Of a stretch of 64,000 bases of DNA, positions 8,517 through 17,102 are shown piece after piece. The DNA comes from Promethearchaeota archaeon (lineage in GTDB: Archaea; Asgardarchaeota; Lokiarchaeia; Sigyniarchaeales; SOKP01). How positions within the stretch are numbered: position 1 is the stretch's first letter; each line of letters begins with the position of its first letter. The notes below the pieces were generated by a model, which had not been told where the DNA came from, did no database searches, and worked only from the letters and a program-made list of their open reading frames with translations. The stretch is from the NCBI GenBank assembly GCA_019058365.1, contig JAHPZE010000003.1, positions 124,001 to 188,000 of the forward strand, given 5' to 3'. The translations under genes were made by a program, and so were the position numbers.

Positions 8517-8747
8517 CTACCCTCTAATACGTTCGCTACGATCCCAACGATATTCTGAAAACCTTAATATAGTATCGCAAGAGGGACAAGACCACATCTT
8601 TACACTATGACAATCACTCACTTGAATGACCTCTCATTTAAAATTATACCTTTAAAATTATAAATTTCTCTCAGTAGGTGTAAGGGTATTAATCTTGAAA
8701 AAATCTTGAAGATGACCCTCTTTATTACAATATGGACACTTTCCCAT
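8517..8747 (-). pseudogene. Remnant of a small two-knuckle zinc protein
   Basis: Two adjacent short minus-strand frames look like pieces of one gene. ATG 8747 starts 29 residues beginning MGKCPYCNKEGHL and ending at 8658. In another frame, 8597-8517 carries KMWSCPSCDTIL followed by RFSEYRW and a stop. Each piece supplies one CPxC knuckle, so together they would make a four-Cys zinc ribbon, interrupted by a stop and a frame change between 8658 and 8600. The surrounding region (about 8395-8640) is less AT-rich than its neighbours and has a GGTTCT/AGAACC inverted repeat at 8412-8447; I could not identify a structural RNA there. Low certainty. Confidence 0.4.
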
Positions 8748-8919
8748 AACAAATACTAAGAACCTCTAATATATATAGTTTACAACGTTCAAGAAAAGTG
8801 AAGAAATTTATATGATAAGTAAAAAAGAACTTTAACTATAAAACCGTGTAAAGAATTAAATATTTTAATTATTAAATTACATTAGATTATCCTCAGATTT
8901 TATTATTATGGTGCCCTAC

Positions 8920-9231
8920 CTATACTTTTTTAGGAAATGTCCTCAATCTTAGAATAGTTTCATCCCCATTAGCCCAATTCTTCAGATTAGCCAATCTTTC
9001 ACCATGATCACCATGTTCAGGATGATCAAATGCTTGTTGAAGCTCCGTACAAGGTAAATCTGGGCAAAAACCACAATGAAGATATCCTTTATCATAACAG
9101 CACTTTGCTACACCGCATTCTCCATAGAACATCTTTCCTTTACATATTTGGCATCCCAAGCAGTTAGTTTTCTCTTTCCATTCGCATATCCCACAATATG
9201 CTCCACACATACCTATTTGTTCTTTATCCAT
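8920..9231 (-). CDS. Cysteine-rich DUF3795-type protein
   Basis: This is a 103-residue protein with an N-terminus of the DUF3795 kind: MCGAYCGICEWKEKTNCLGC, then further Cys pairs to HCGFCPDLPC. In all about thirteen Cys are packed into the first 65 residues, enough for several zinc or iron-sulphur sites. The C-terminal third is a charged helix with a His/Glu-rich loop. The family is common in anaerobic archaea and bacteria and has no established biochemical role. The gene stands alone, with AT-rich spacers on both sides. Confidence 0.8.
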   Translation of the reverse strand: MDKEQIGMCGAYCGICEWKEKTNCLGCQICKGKMFYGECGVAKCCYDKGYLHCGFCPDLPCTELQQAFDHPEHGDHGERLANLKNWANGDETILRLRTFPKKV

Positions 9232-9444
9232 TAGTCAATAACACTTCTTTCAGTTCTTATTGGATAATATTTACTTATATAATTATAGTATAGAATTTTT
9301 CTTTTATTTTTTTACAATAATTTATAGTTTCTTTATCCAATCGTACCCCCCTTTCTAATCATTTGAATATAAGTGATATAAAATAAGCAATAGAACTGTA
9401 AAAAATTAAATTGACCGCAATTTCATAATGTGAAATGCTATAAA
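9232..9444. other. Intergenic region without a recognised gene
   Basis: Together with 9478-9587 this makes a gene-free stretch of about 355 bases between the DUF3795 gene and tRNA-Asn. Apart from the GTPase relic at 9445-9477, it is plain AT-rich sequence. TATA-like sequence close to the tRNA (TTTAAATACC near 9507) could serve tRNA transcription. Confidence 0.4.
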
Positions 9445-9477
9445 TGATCTATTACCCACCCCAAGCAGATTGATTCT
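9445..9477 (+). pseudogene. Relic of the 3' end of the Rab-like GTPase gene
   Basis: These 33 bases match 7557-7589, the last codons, stop and first downstream bases of the intact GTPase gene, at 31 of 33 positions. They would encode the end L/M-I-Y-Y-P-P-Q-A-D-stop. Sequence further upstream does not align well by eye, so only the tail of a duplicated GTPase copy remains, or the tail was copied alone. Confidence 0.6.
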
Positions 9478-9587
9478 AAAACTGTTGGTCAATTTTTATG
9501 TTTTATTTAAATACCACTTATTTAATAGAGAAAAAGCTAAATAGTATAGTTAATAAAATAATATATCAATAAAAGTATTAAAAAAGC

Positions 9588-9788
9588 GCCTCCGTAGCTC
9601 AGCTAGAAAAACTACCGCTTTTCGGTGTGCTTGGCAAAGTAGAGCACCCGGCTTAGGTATTTGGCATTATTAAATACCTCCGGAAGTTAACCGGGCGGTC
9701 GCATGTTCGATCCATTCTAAGCAAGATTTCCTTGCTGCGGGAAATATTTGCGGGATATGTTCCGCAATTCCTACAGCCGGGGGCGCCA
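9588..9788 (+). tRNA. tRNA-Asn (GUU) with three introns, CCA encoded
   Basis: Removing three segments gives a normal class I tRNA: acceptor GCCTCCG / CGGGGGC, discriminator G, encoded CCA. Intron 1 is in the D-loop (about 9607-9638). Intron 2 is in the anticodon loop between U33 and G34 (about 9654-9685) and holds a GGTATTT/AAATACC hairpin. Intron 3 is in the T-stem between positions 63 and 64 (about 9716-9775). The spliced anticodon loop is CTGTTAA, flanked by CCCGG/CCGGG, and the T-arm is GCATG-TTCGATC-CATGC. The loop and discriminator G fit archaeal tRNA-Asn. Exact splice points can shift by a base or two; none of the three introns is at the common 37/38 position. Confidence 0.9.
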
Positions 9789-9815
9789 TTTATTTCTTTT
9801 ATGAATTTTTTTTCT

Positions 9816-10190
9816 TTAATGGATGCTTTTTTTTATTTGAAGTTTATTCCGCCAATAATTTATTGTAGTTTGAGATGTATTGGTTAATCGCGCTATCTTT
9901 TTGTCAGATAACCCCCATTCATAATAAACATATTCAAGCCAAGCTTTATGTTTGTAGAGTGGATTGCTTCGGGAGGATTCTTTTGTGGGATTTAGTAGGT
10001 CCCCTGTTGGGAGATTCCAATTTTGAGAAATTTCATTCCAATTAGATGATTTAATTTCTTCTCTAATTCGTTCTTTATCATGTGTAAGTTCATAGGATTT
10101 TGGCTTCCATCCAATCTCAATTTTTTCGGTTTTGATGAATGGATATTGCTTAACAATATTCGCGGAGAATTTAAAATTTTTAATATTTTT
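9816..10190 (-). pseudogene. Orphan helix-turn-helix reading frame without a usual start codon
   Basis: The frame encodes about 124 residues that look like genuine protein, ending in a clear helix-turn-helix (GLSDKKIARLTNTSQTTINYW) preceded by KHKAWLEYVYYEWG. There is no ATG, GTG or TTG in frame. It is bounded upstream by TAG at 10191-10193, before which the same frame continues another 25 residues (to 10268), overlapping the end of the giant gene. A decayed DNA-binding protein, for example a homing-endonuclease-like or transposon-linked regulator next to the tRNA, is most likely. Read-through or a non-AUG start is possible. Confidence 0.5.
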
Positions 10191-10248
10191 CTATGTTATT
10201 TTATAATACTGCTTTATTTGATCCCAATATTCTGACTCAGCAAGATAG

Positions 10249-13200
10249 TTACAACTTATCTTTAGATATTAAATTTGGATATATTGGTTCAAATTTCGAT
10301 GTGAATACCTTTGGTTTTTTCCAACACTTTTTTTTTTCATTCCATTTAAGATTTTTCAAGGGATTATAGAATTTTAGTAAATCTTCATCTGCATAAATCG
10401 ATTTAATTAGTTCATTACCATCAACTAAATCATTTAATATCAGATAGTCTTTAACCTCTAAATATTCGAATAATAAGTCAAATAATCGTTCAAATTCACT
10501 AATTTCGCATTTAGGAAAATAAATTTTAATCATTAGCCCCGTTGGGAATCTTTTTTCTTGATCAAATCCATAAATGAAATATTCTCCCGTAATTTCAGAG
10601 ATATGTACTAAATTAAAAAAACTAAAAACTTTTACAAGTGATTTAATCATTTCTTTTTTCAAATTCGGTACAATAATGTAAACTTTATTATGAAGGTCTA
10701 AATTCTTTAAAGACAAATAGGGGAAAATTAAATTTTTTCTTAATAGACTAGTGATGTGGCTTATTGTCAACACTTTTTTTGTGATTAAATAGGATTTGAT
10801 ATCTATTGATTGTCTATTATAAATTTGAGAAAGAGATTCAAATTCAGGAGATTCAGGACCAAAATAAGAAGAAATTGATTTGTTGCCGACTTCATATTCC
10901 TTAATAAATAAATTTTCTATTTGATATTTTGGATTGAAAAGTATAGTTTGCATGTGCATTTTAAATCTGTCTTTGTCATAATTCCAACCTTCTAGGGTAA
11001 GGTTATTATCAAATTGAATAATATTATAAACTTTTTTTATAAAAAATCCACAGTATTCTCGTATTATATTTTTCGATCTTGCTAACCAGTGGATATAACT
11101 TAGTTGAGGTGAATCATAAGGCATAATATAATTTATGAAAAGAGAATTAGAATTATCTATCGAGGTGGGATAGTTAATTTTTTGAAAAGTATTAAGGAGG
11201 AGAAGTTTAAAATCGATCTCGTTCATATCTGTTGGATAAAGAAATAAATAATATTGTCCCAGTCCAAAATATTCAAAAGCAGGAATAAATCTTATAGATT
11301 TAATAAAATTTGTGAAAAAATATTCTTCCTTAGCATTTTTAAATTTCTCAATATTTATTAGATACTCTTTAAGGTTTAAATGAAAATCTAACAACCGGTT
11401 TAAATTTTTGTCATTGTAATCACAATTTTCACTCATACCACGGTCGTTAACTTTTTTCACTAAATCTAAGATGTTTTCTTCATTCGACCAAAAATTTTTT
11501 TGATTTCTATTAATCTCTTCTTCACGATATTCTAACCCACTCCTAAAAATACTTTTTACATATAGAAAATATTGTTCATAGAGATCTTTCGTATAAAAGA
11601 AGGTTTTACTATCAAAATCATATAAGTGTTTGCTAGATAATGCTTTAATCCTACCAGTCCATAAAAAAAACTTTCCATAGAGTAAATTTTCTTTAAAAAT
11701 GTTATAAAGAATTGAGAATAATTGTCTCTTTTCTTTTTTAGTCAAATAAGGAGTTGAAATCTCTACATATATTAGATTTTTATCAGAAATTATCTCTTTA
11801 CTATGATCTATAGTGATTCTAGGGAAAAATCTTTTCATTTTAATAAGAAAATTTTGAGTTTCTTGAGAATTGATTAAGATTAATTGGAGAAAGTCATTTA
11901 CATATTCTTCGATGTTAATTGTGTTAATTAAAAGCGGATTGATTATTGGGGGTTCATTCTCCAATAATTTATCTAATATACTAGTTACTTCTTGGCTGGT
12001 TATTTGATAAAGTTTGAATTTTTCATAGAATTTTTCTAATTTTTCCAATTTTATTTGGTAAATATTATCTACTACTGTTTTATCGATAAATGTCTTTTTA
12101 ATCGTACTTAGGTTGAATAATTTCAAATTATAAAAAATGTTAATTAAGTCATGGAAATTTATGTAATTCTCAACCATCATTTTAAAATCCTCTTGAGACT
12201 TAAAGTAAGCTGAAATAAGATCGCTAGAATCAAGATTTTTTAAGTGACTGCTGTTAAATATGATATTATCTTCAATTAAATGAGAATGATATTGATTATC
12301 CAAAATGTCATGAAATTCAATAAGTGTTTTAACTTGAGGGTAGCGGGTTATAATTTTTTTTATAAAATCCAAAACTTGTAAATACTCCTCTAACTTCTTT
12401 TTTATATAGAAAAATCCAAATTTTTTATTTTCATTTAGAAATTCGAGAAATTTTAACTGTAGATCTTTTGAATCATAAAATTTATTTAATTTATCTTTTA
12501 AATCTATAATTAGAGTACGTTGAGTAATAATCTCATCAACCAAATCTGATTTTAAAGTCGCTAATGTTTCAGTCCTTTTTTCAAATCCAAAACCAAAAAC
12601 AGAAATAAAGCGAATTCTATCAATTATTAAAAATTGAAGAAGAGAAAGTTCAGGATTAGAAAAATCAGAACTAAAGTCAATTTGAAATTCGATCTCAAAT
12701 TTCTTATCATAACTACGATGATTAGGGTTTATTATTTTGTATTTTTGTGAATATTCTCTTAAATAATTTAAATTGAGTAGATGATTTTCAAATGTACGAA
12801 GCAAACAATAGCTCTTAGTTATAAAATTAGAACTTTTCAATCTCTTGATAAATTTAATAAAATCATCTAAGTAAGGTCTTGGGAGGATCACATAACCACT
12901 AAGTTCAACCGAAAAACTATTAAGTGAAGTCTTAGTTGCAATAAAGAATGGAGACCCTTCAATAATACTAAATATCTTAGATTTTTTTAATATTGGATTA
13001 AATCGTAGAAATACTGCTATAACACATACATTTATTGCATTCCAATTCAATTGATAAGAAGGTGCGATAAAACTGTACTTTTTGATCCAATCCATGTTTT
13101 TGATAAATTTCCTCAAACTTAAATCAGATTCGAGCTCTTGATTCTCTTTAAATTTCTGAAAATATTTTTTATAGCTTGATAGATCCTTATAATTCTTCAC

Positions 13201-13899
13201 TCGATAAAATATTCTTATTAAACATCTAATTGTTTCAATGATCTCATCATTAGTTATCGATTTTGAAATATAGTTAGCAAATTCTTGAAGGAGGATCTCA
13301 TAGAAATCATCCATTTTATTGGTAATTAATGATTCATTTTTTAATAGATAATGAAAAAAGAATCGTTTAGGAGGGAGGAAAGTATCTTTTTCTTGTTGTA
13401 GAAAAAATTTTTCCAAACGATCAAATATAATTAATCGATTGAATCCCCCTGATAAGAGATCATATTGCTCAAGTTTTCCTCTAATCAACTTTCTCCATTC
13501 ATTCAGCGCAATAGAGTTTGAAAGATCAGTTAATATTATTTGGTTGAGAACAAGTTGAATTGATTCATATTCTTTTAAACTATCTGAAATAAAACAGTTA
13601 TATATTTCACGGAGAATAATAAAGGAGATGAACTTTAGATAATCTTTATGCATTTCTATAATTAAATTTTTATTTTGAGTATACCTTTTTACTCCAATAT
13701 TAAAAATATCTTCAGTTCTTAATTGTTTTGAAATTTTTTTTTTATTAATTATTATTTTCACATTTTTTTGAAATGGTTCCATTTCTAAGGATAATTTAGT
13801 CTCATTAAGAAGACGTTGGAATAGTGAATTCAGATCTTTCTCATTGATTTTCTCTAAAGATTTTTCTAATACTCTAAGATCTAGCTTAAATATTTTCAT
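10249..13899 (-). CDS. Giant protein of unknown function, paralogue A (1216 residues)
   Basis: I do not recognise the family. The protein is Lys/Ile/Phe/Asn-rich, mostly helical by appearance, with no clear membrane segment or signal peptide. Its paralogue begins at 61234, and the two align along the whole visible length; matching blocks include SDLSLRKF, LLQFLIIDRIRF / LLDFLILDRIRF, FGFEKR / FGFERR, FFYTKDL and SIRFIPAFEYFG / SIRFIPSFQHFG. The N-terminal 130 residues (with FIILREIYNCF) could be a degenerate enzyme domain, but no catalytic motif is visible. The C-terminal 200 residues, around LLRKNLIFPYL and KNLKWNEKKKCW, are also unassigned. The gene is divergent from the short peptide gene at 14048, with 148 bases between. 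Confidence 0.85.
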   Translation of the reverse strand: MKIFKLDLRVLEKSLEKINEKDLNSLFQRLLNETKLSLEMEPFQKNVKIIINKKKISKQLRTEDIFNIGVKRYTQNKNLIIEMHKDYLKFISFIILREIYNCFISDSLKEYESIQLVLNQIILTDLSNSIALNEWRKLIRGKLEQYDLLSGGFNRLIIFDRLEKFFLQQEKDTFLPPKRFFFHYLLKNESLITNKMDDFYEILLQEFANYISKSITNDEIIETIRCLIRIFYRVKNYKDLSSYKKYFQKFKENQELESDLSLRKFIKNMDWIKKYSFIAPSYQLNWNAINVCVIAVFLRFNPILKKSKIFSIIEGSPFFIATKTSLNSFSVELSGYVILPRPYLDDFIKFIKRLKSSNFITKSYCLLRTFENHLLNLNYLREYSQKYKIINPNHRSYDKKFEIEFQIDFSSDFSNPELSLLQFLIIDRIRFISVFGFGFEKRTETLATLKSDLVDEIITQRTLIIDLKDKLNKFYDSKDLQLKFLEFLNENKKFGFFYIKKKLEEYLQVLDFIKKIITRYPQVKTLIEFHDILDNQYHSHLIEDNIIFNSSHLKNLDSSDLISAYFKSQEDFKMMVENYINFHDLINIFYNLKLFNLSTIKKTFIDKTVVDNIYQIKLEKLEKFYEKFKLYQITSQEVTSILDKLLENEPPIINPLLINTINIEEYVNDFLQLILINSQETQNFLIKMKRFFPRITIDHSKEIISDKNLIYVEISTPYLTKKEKRQLFSILYNIFKENLLYGKFFLWTGRIKALSSKHLYDFDSKTFFYTKDLYEQYFLYVKSIFRSGLEYREEEINRNQKNFWSNEENILDLVKKVNDRGMSENCDYNDKNLNRLLDFHLNLKEYLINIEKFKNAKEEYFFTNFIKSIRFIPAFEYFGLGQYYLFLYPTDMNEIDFKLLLLNTFQKINYPTSIDNSNSLFINYIMPYDSPQLSYIHWLARSKNIIREYCGFFIKKVYNIIQFDNNLTLEGWNYDKDRFKMHMQTILFNPKYQIENLFIKEYEVGNKSISSYFGPESPEFESLSQIYNRQSIDIKSYLITKKVLTISHITSLLRKNLIFPYLSLKNLDLHNKVYIIVPNLKKEMIKSLVKVFSFFNLVHISEITGEYFIYGFDQEKRFPTGLMIKIYFPKCEISEFERLFDLLFEYLEVKDYLILNDLVDGNELIKSIYADEDLLKFYNPLKNLKWNEKKKCWKKPKVFTSKFEPIYPNLISKDKL

Positions 13900-13976
13900 T
13901 ATGCGTATATAAGATTAGTCAAATAAATTTTAAGAGATTAATATTTAATTTTTTTCATTTTAATATTTAATAATCT

Positions 13977-14102
13977 TTTTTCTGGGAATTTATATATTTA
14001 AATTTTAAAAAATTCTTAAGAAAATTTAGTTTTCTTGGTGTATTCATTTGAAAATTAGAAATAAAAATTCAATATTATTAGCTTTATTGACCAGTATTTC
14101 AG
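13977..14102 (+). repeat. Duplicated promoter/leader unit, copy 1
   Basis: This 126-base stretch is repeated at 16046-16173. Both copies start with TTTTCT-GGAATTTATATA, a TATA-like element. Both have GGTGT just before the start codon and continue into the peptide leader (TATTAGCTTTATTGAC is shared). The copies flank the radical SAM gene in direct orientation. The shared upstream part suggests that both peptides were expressed from the same type of promoter. Confidence 0.7.
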
Positions 14103-14158
14103 CTTTTTTTCATATGTCCATCGGGTATGCATGGTCTGGTGGATATGGGACGCCTTAA
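14048..14158 (+). CDS. Short secreted-type peptide, candidate RiPP precursor (36 residues)
   Basis: The frame starts at TTG 14048 with GGTGT just upstream and ends at TAA 14156-14158. The peptide has a basic start (M-K-I-R-N-K), a hydrophobic stretch ILLALLTSISAFF, then HMSIGYA and a Gly/Tyr/Trp tail WSGGYGTP. This looks like a leader or signal segment followed by a small core. It is repeated, with a different tail, in the frameshifted copy at 16116. The B12-type radical SAM gene starts 213 bases downstream on the same strand. A substrate relation between the two is inference from position. The alternative is an unrelated small membrane peptide. Confidence 0.6.
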   Translation: MKIRNKNSILLALLTSISAFFHMSIGYAWSGGYGTP

Positions 14159-14371
14159 ATATGTTTAAGCTAAAAAATGCTATAAAGCTAACATATATTT
14201 TTATTTTTTTATAGTAATTTAAGAGGAAATGCACCTTTACTTAGAGTAATTATTTCATGTTTAGTCTATTACAGATTATTTTTCAATTATTTCTTTTATA
14301 CTAGAAAAAGAATTCATTTGGTTTATAAATCTAAACTTTCATAATAATACATCCACAGATTTAGCATAAAT

Positions 14372-15952
14372 ATGAAAGCTCAAAATTTTAAAATTCTTTA
14401 TATTCATCCTGAAGAATCCAAAAATCGACCTTATTTCCTTTCAGGTATATTACGAATCTCAAATTATTTAAATTCAAGAAAACACTCACTAAATTATAAT
14501 ATTGAAGAAGAATATTTAGACTTAAGATTTGAACGATTACCTTCATTCTCATTCAAAAATATTCATAATTATAGAAAAAAACTAAAAAAATTATTATTTA
14601 AAACATACGATGATTTCAACTTTAATTTAGTAGCAATATCTTGCTATAGTTCATTTTATTACCTTAACACCTTAGAAATTGCTTTCATTATAAAATATTC
14701 AATTAATCCTGATTGTATAATAGTTGTTGGTGGACCTCACCCATCAATCATTCCAAATGATTTCAATCCTATCAATATTCCAAAATTCTTTTATGAGTTC
14801 TACCCTGATAATATAATCCCATTTAATTATATCATAAGAGAAGAAGCTGAAATTGGTTTTTTTAAATTAATTTGTAGTTTATTGAAGAATAATTCAGTGG
14901 AAAGGTCATCTTCAACGCATAAATTTAGAACCCTTACATCAGATTTAATAATAGACTTAGACAAAATTCCTGTAATAGATTTTTCTCTTTATGAAAAATA
15001 TAAAGAAAAAATTAATAAATTAGGTTTTATTAATATTGATTTCTGTAGGGGTTGTATGTTTCATTGTTCATTTTGCATAAATTCAACAGATTTTATGAAT
15101 TGTTATAAAAAAGTTAGATTAAAAAATATCAATTTATGCATAGAAGAAATAAAAGTTGTTAATGATACTAAATGGTTATCTATAAATGATATTCATATAA
15201 TGGATCCAATATTTTTTCCTAATAGAAGTTACAGAAATAAATTTTACTTAAAACTAAAACAATTTAAACACGAAACTGATGGTTTTCCAGATAAGATTCG
15301 TGTTTTTGATCGGATAGATTTATGTTCAGAAAAAGATTTAGAAAATTACAAAGATTTAAACATTATTCCAGAAATTGGTCTTGAATCAATTTCTAAAACC
15401 ACCTTAACTAATATGAATAAATTAAAAACTCTAGATGATAAAAGTATTATTAATTATACTAATAAAGTAAGAAAAATTATTGAGATTTCTAATAATTTAA
15501 AGCATGAAGTTAATTTTAATTACATATTTGGTTTTCCAGGATCATTGAAAGATGAATATAATGATTTTGATAATTTCTTCTTTAAGAATAATCAAAGAAT
15601 TCACTCATTAATGGAGAATTTTAATATAAATATAGTTTGGACCTTATATGCAGCTATACCAAGATCTAAAATCTATAATGAATGCGAATCTAAATTTGGA
15701 GCAAAAATTTTTTATAAGAATTGGTGGAGAATGCCGAAAGATAATCAAAGGGAGCTATGTAAATTAATAAAACCCAGTTCTAATTTAACTTTTGCTGAAA
15801 CAATTAATTTAGCAGAAAAATATTTTAAAAAAATATATTTTTTTCAACAAAAAAGAGGAAACAGATTTTATTCTAAGAACTATTACTCATTTTATAAAAG
15901 TCACCTTAAGCAATTAAGAGATGAATATTCAGATATTCTCTTCACTCAATAG
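14372..15952 (+). CDS. B12-binding-type radical SAM enzyme
   Basis: The 526-residue protein has an N-terminal Rossmann-like domain of the cobalamin-binding type (VVGGPHPSIIP near residue 118) and a central radical SAM core. Its cluster motif is Cys228-x3-Cys232-x2-Cys235 (CMFHCSFC), preceded by another Cys at 225. Downstream features fit the barrel: EIGLES, and YIFGFPGS in the SAM-binding region. B12 radical SAM enzymes methylate or rearrange unactivated carbons in cofactors, natural products and RiPPs. The substrate is not evident. Short paralogous peptide genes on both sides suggest peptide modification. The gene is as AT-rich as its neighbours, so there is no sign of recent transfer. Confidence 0.88.
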   Translation: MKAQNFKILYIHPEESKNRPYFLSGILRISNYLNSRKHSLNYNIEEEYLDLRFERLPSFSFKNIHNYRKKLKKLLFKTYDDFNFNLVAISCYSSFYYLNTLEIAFIIKYSINPDCIIVVGGPHPSIIPNDFNPINIPKFFYEFYPDNIIPFNYIIREEAEIGFFKLICSLLKNNSVERSSSTHKFRTLTSDLIIDLDKIPVIDFSLYEKYKEKINKLGFINIDFCRGCMFHCSFCINSTDFMNCYKKVRLKNINLCIEEIKVVNDTKWLSINDIHIMDPIFFPNRSYRNKFYLKLKQFKHETDGFPDKIRVFDRIDLCSEKDLENYKDLNIIPEIGLESISKTTLTNMNKLKTLDDKSIINYTNKVRKIIEISNNLKHEVNFNYIFGFPGSLKDEYNDFDNFFFKNNQRIHSLMENFNINIVWTLYAAIPRSKIYNECESKFGAKIFYKNWWRMPKDNQRELCKLIKPSSNLTFAETINLAEKYFKKIYFFQQKRGNRFYSKNYYSFYKSHLKQLRDEYSDILFTQ

Positions 15953-16045
15953 AACTAACAAAAATTTCGATTGCCTTTTAAATTAGTGATTTTTATAGGA
16001 AGAGATTCAAATTATTTCAAGATCTATCAATCTTAGTTGCTTCTC

Positions 16046-16173
16046 TTTTTCTTGGAATTTATATAATTAAGTTTTGAAAAAAATTAAAGAAAATTTAATA
16101 TTTAGGTGTTTTTATATGAAAATTCGTTATTAAATTTTCAATTTTATTAGCTTTATTGACAGCGATTTCAGTT
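16046..16173 (+). repeat. Duplicated promoter/leader unit, copy 2
   Basis: Direct repeat of 13977-14102, covering the TATA-like region, the GGTGT ribosome-binding site and the hydrophobic leader of the second peptide. It lies just after the radical SAM gene. Confidence 0.7.
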
Positions 16174-16230
16174 TGGCTTCGAATGGTGATATTAGGATTT
16201 GCAGTTAATGCTGGTGAAGAAGGTCTATAA
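16116..16230 (+). pseudogene. Frameshifted second copy of the short peptide gene
   Basis: ATG 16116 reads M-K-I-R-Y and then meets TAA. If one extra T at about 16131 is skipped, the frame continues as KFSILLALLTAISVWLRM and ends FAVNAGEEGL-stop at 16228-16230. The leader half matches the intact peptide at 14048 (SILLALLT is shared) but the tail differs completely. This is the pattern of a conserved leader with a variable core. The frameshift may be real decay or a sequencing error in this AT-rich run. Confidence 0.6.
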
Positions 16231-16612
16231 ATAAATTTGTATTAAGATAAAGCTAATAATTAATTTCCATTTCTATATTTTTTACTTTAAAAAATACTTA
16301 TTCCTTATTTATACTATTGAAAAATAGTAATATAATTAAACCTTTTTTAAAAAAGAGTGCACAAATTCTTTCCCTCAATTTAATCTAATTTAAATTTAGA
16401 TTGATTATGTATTTACTCAAATTTAAAGCACACAAAATTTCAAGGGGTGCTGTGCAAAATGAAAAATTCTGTTAAAATATGTACATTTATGTCAAATGCA
16501 ATCTTTAATATGCCTTTAGAAGCCTCCCTCTCTTCACTTAAATTTTCACACAAACATTTATAAGGAAAACTCCTTCACCTCTGATCTTAAAATTAAATAA
16601 AAGTGATATTAT
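16231..16612. other. Non-coding stretch after the radical SAM locus
   Basis: About 380 bases without a supportable gene. An inverted repeat AATCTAA / TTAGATT lies at about 16382-16402 and could be a weak terminator. The sequence just before the next gene has GTGAT five bases from its ATG. Confidence 0.4.
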
Positions 16613-16804
16613 ATGAAAAATGAAATGATTAAATATAAATGTCCTAGATGCCATGAAAAAAAAATAATCGACTATGGGAAAATAATTGAATGTGTTAAAT
16701 GTCAATTAGAGTTCTATAAAAGAGATATTGAAACTCTAAATAGAAGTAATATCTTAGCAATTTCAGAATTAAATGATTTTATAAGGATTTTAATAGAAAG
16801 TTAA
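16613..16804 (+). CDS. Small zinc-ribbon protein
   Basis: The 63-residue protein has two Cys pairs, CPRC (residues 10-13) and CVKC (27-30), spaced as in a zinc ribbon, then a short C-terminal helix. There is no further domain. The GTGAT ribosome-binding site is well placed. Small zinc ribbons of this kind often bind nucleic acid or act in larger complexes, but nothing here shows the partner. Confidence 0.6.
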   Translation: MKNEMIKYKCPRCHEKKIIDYGKIIECVKCQLEFYKRDIETLNRSNILAISELNDFIRILIES

Positions 16805-16872
16805 AAAATTTTATATATCGATTAGCTATTATGAACTACAATTGAGGATATTTACGATTTCTAAGGATAAAT

Positions 16873-16977
16873 TGGTGCTCCCGCCGGGATTTGAACCCGG
16901 GTCACCAGGGTGAAGGCCTAGCATTCAAGTATTTATTCAAGTATAATTATTGCTTGGCCGGACTACACTACGGGAGC
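16873..16977 (-). tRNA. tRNA-Glu (UUC) with a D-stem intron, CCA encoded
   Basis: Acceptor GCTCCCG / CGGGAGC, discriminator A and an encoded CCA. The T-arm is CCGGG-TTCAAAT-CCCGG and the anticodon stem is CTAGG/CCTGG. The loop reads CCTTCAC, so the anticodon is TTC and position 33 is C instead of the near-universal U. A 27-base intron (16925-16951) interrupts the 3' strand of the D-stem between about positions 23 and 24. It contains two direct copies of ATACTTGA. The same position is split in tRNA-Glu (CUC) at 31796. Confidence 0.9.
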
Positions 16978-17102
16978 AAATTATTATTAAAACAATATAG
17001 GTATATTAATCTTTTAAAATCTTTGATTTGAAAGCTTTTAACTAATTATTAATGTTGTAATTAATTTTGGGTTAAAAATTTTATGAATCATAGTCTTAAT
17101 AA

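Noticed and set aside
8395..8650. Possible structural RNA (SRP or RNase P RNA) in a less AT-rich stretch with GGAAGCAGCAG
   Set aside because: Only a loose similarity to the SRP core; conserved helices could not be drawn, and the minus strand carries zinc-knuckle protein remnants.
10249..13899. Assigning the giant protein as a LanB-type lantibiotic dehydratase
   Set aside because: Size and context fit, but no glutamylation or elimination domain motif could be recognised, so function is left open.
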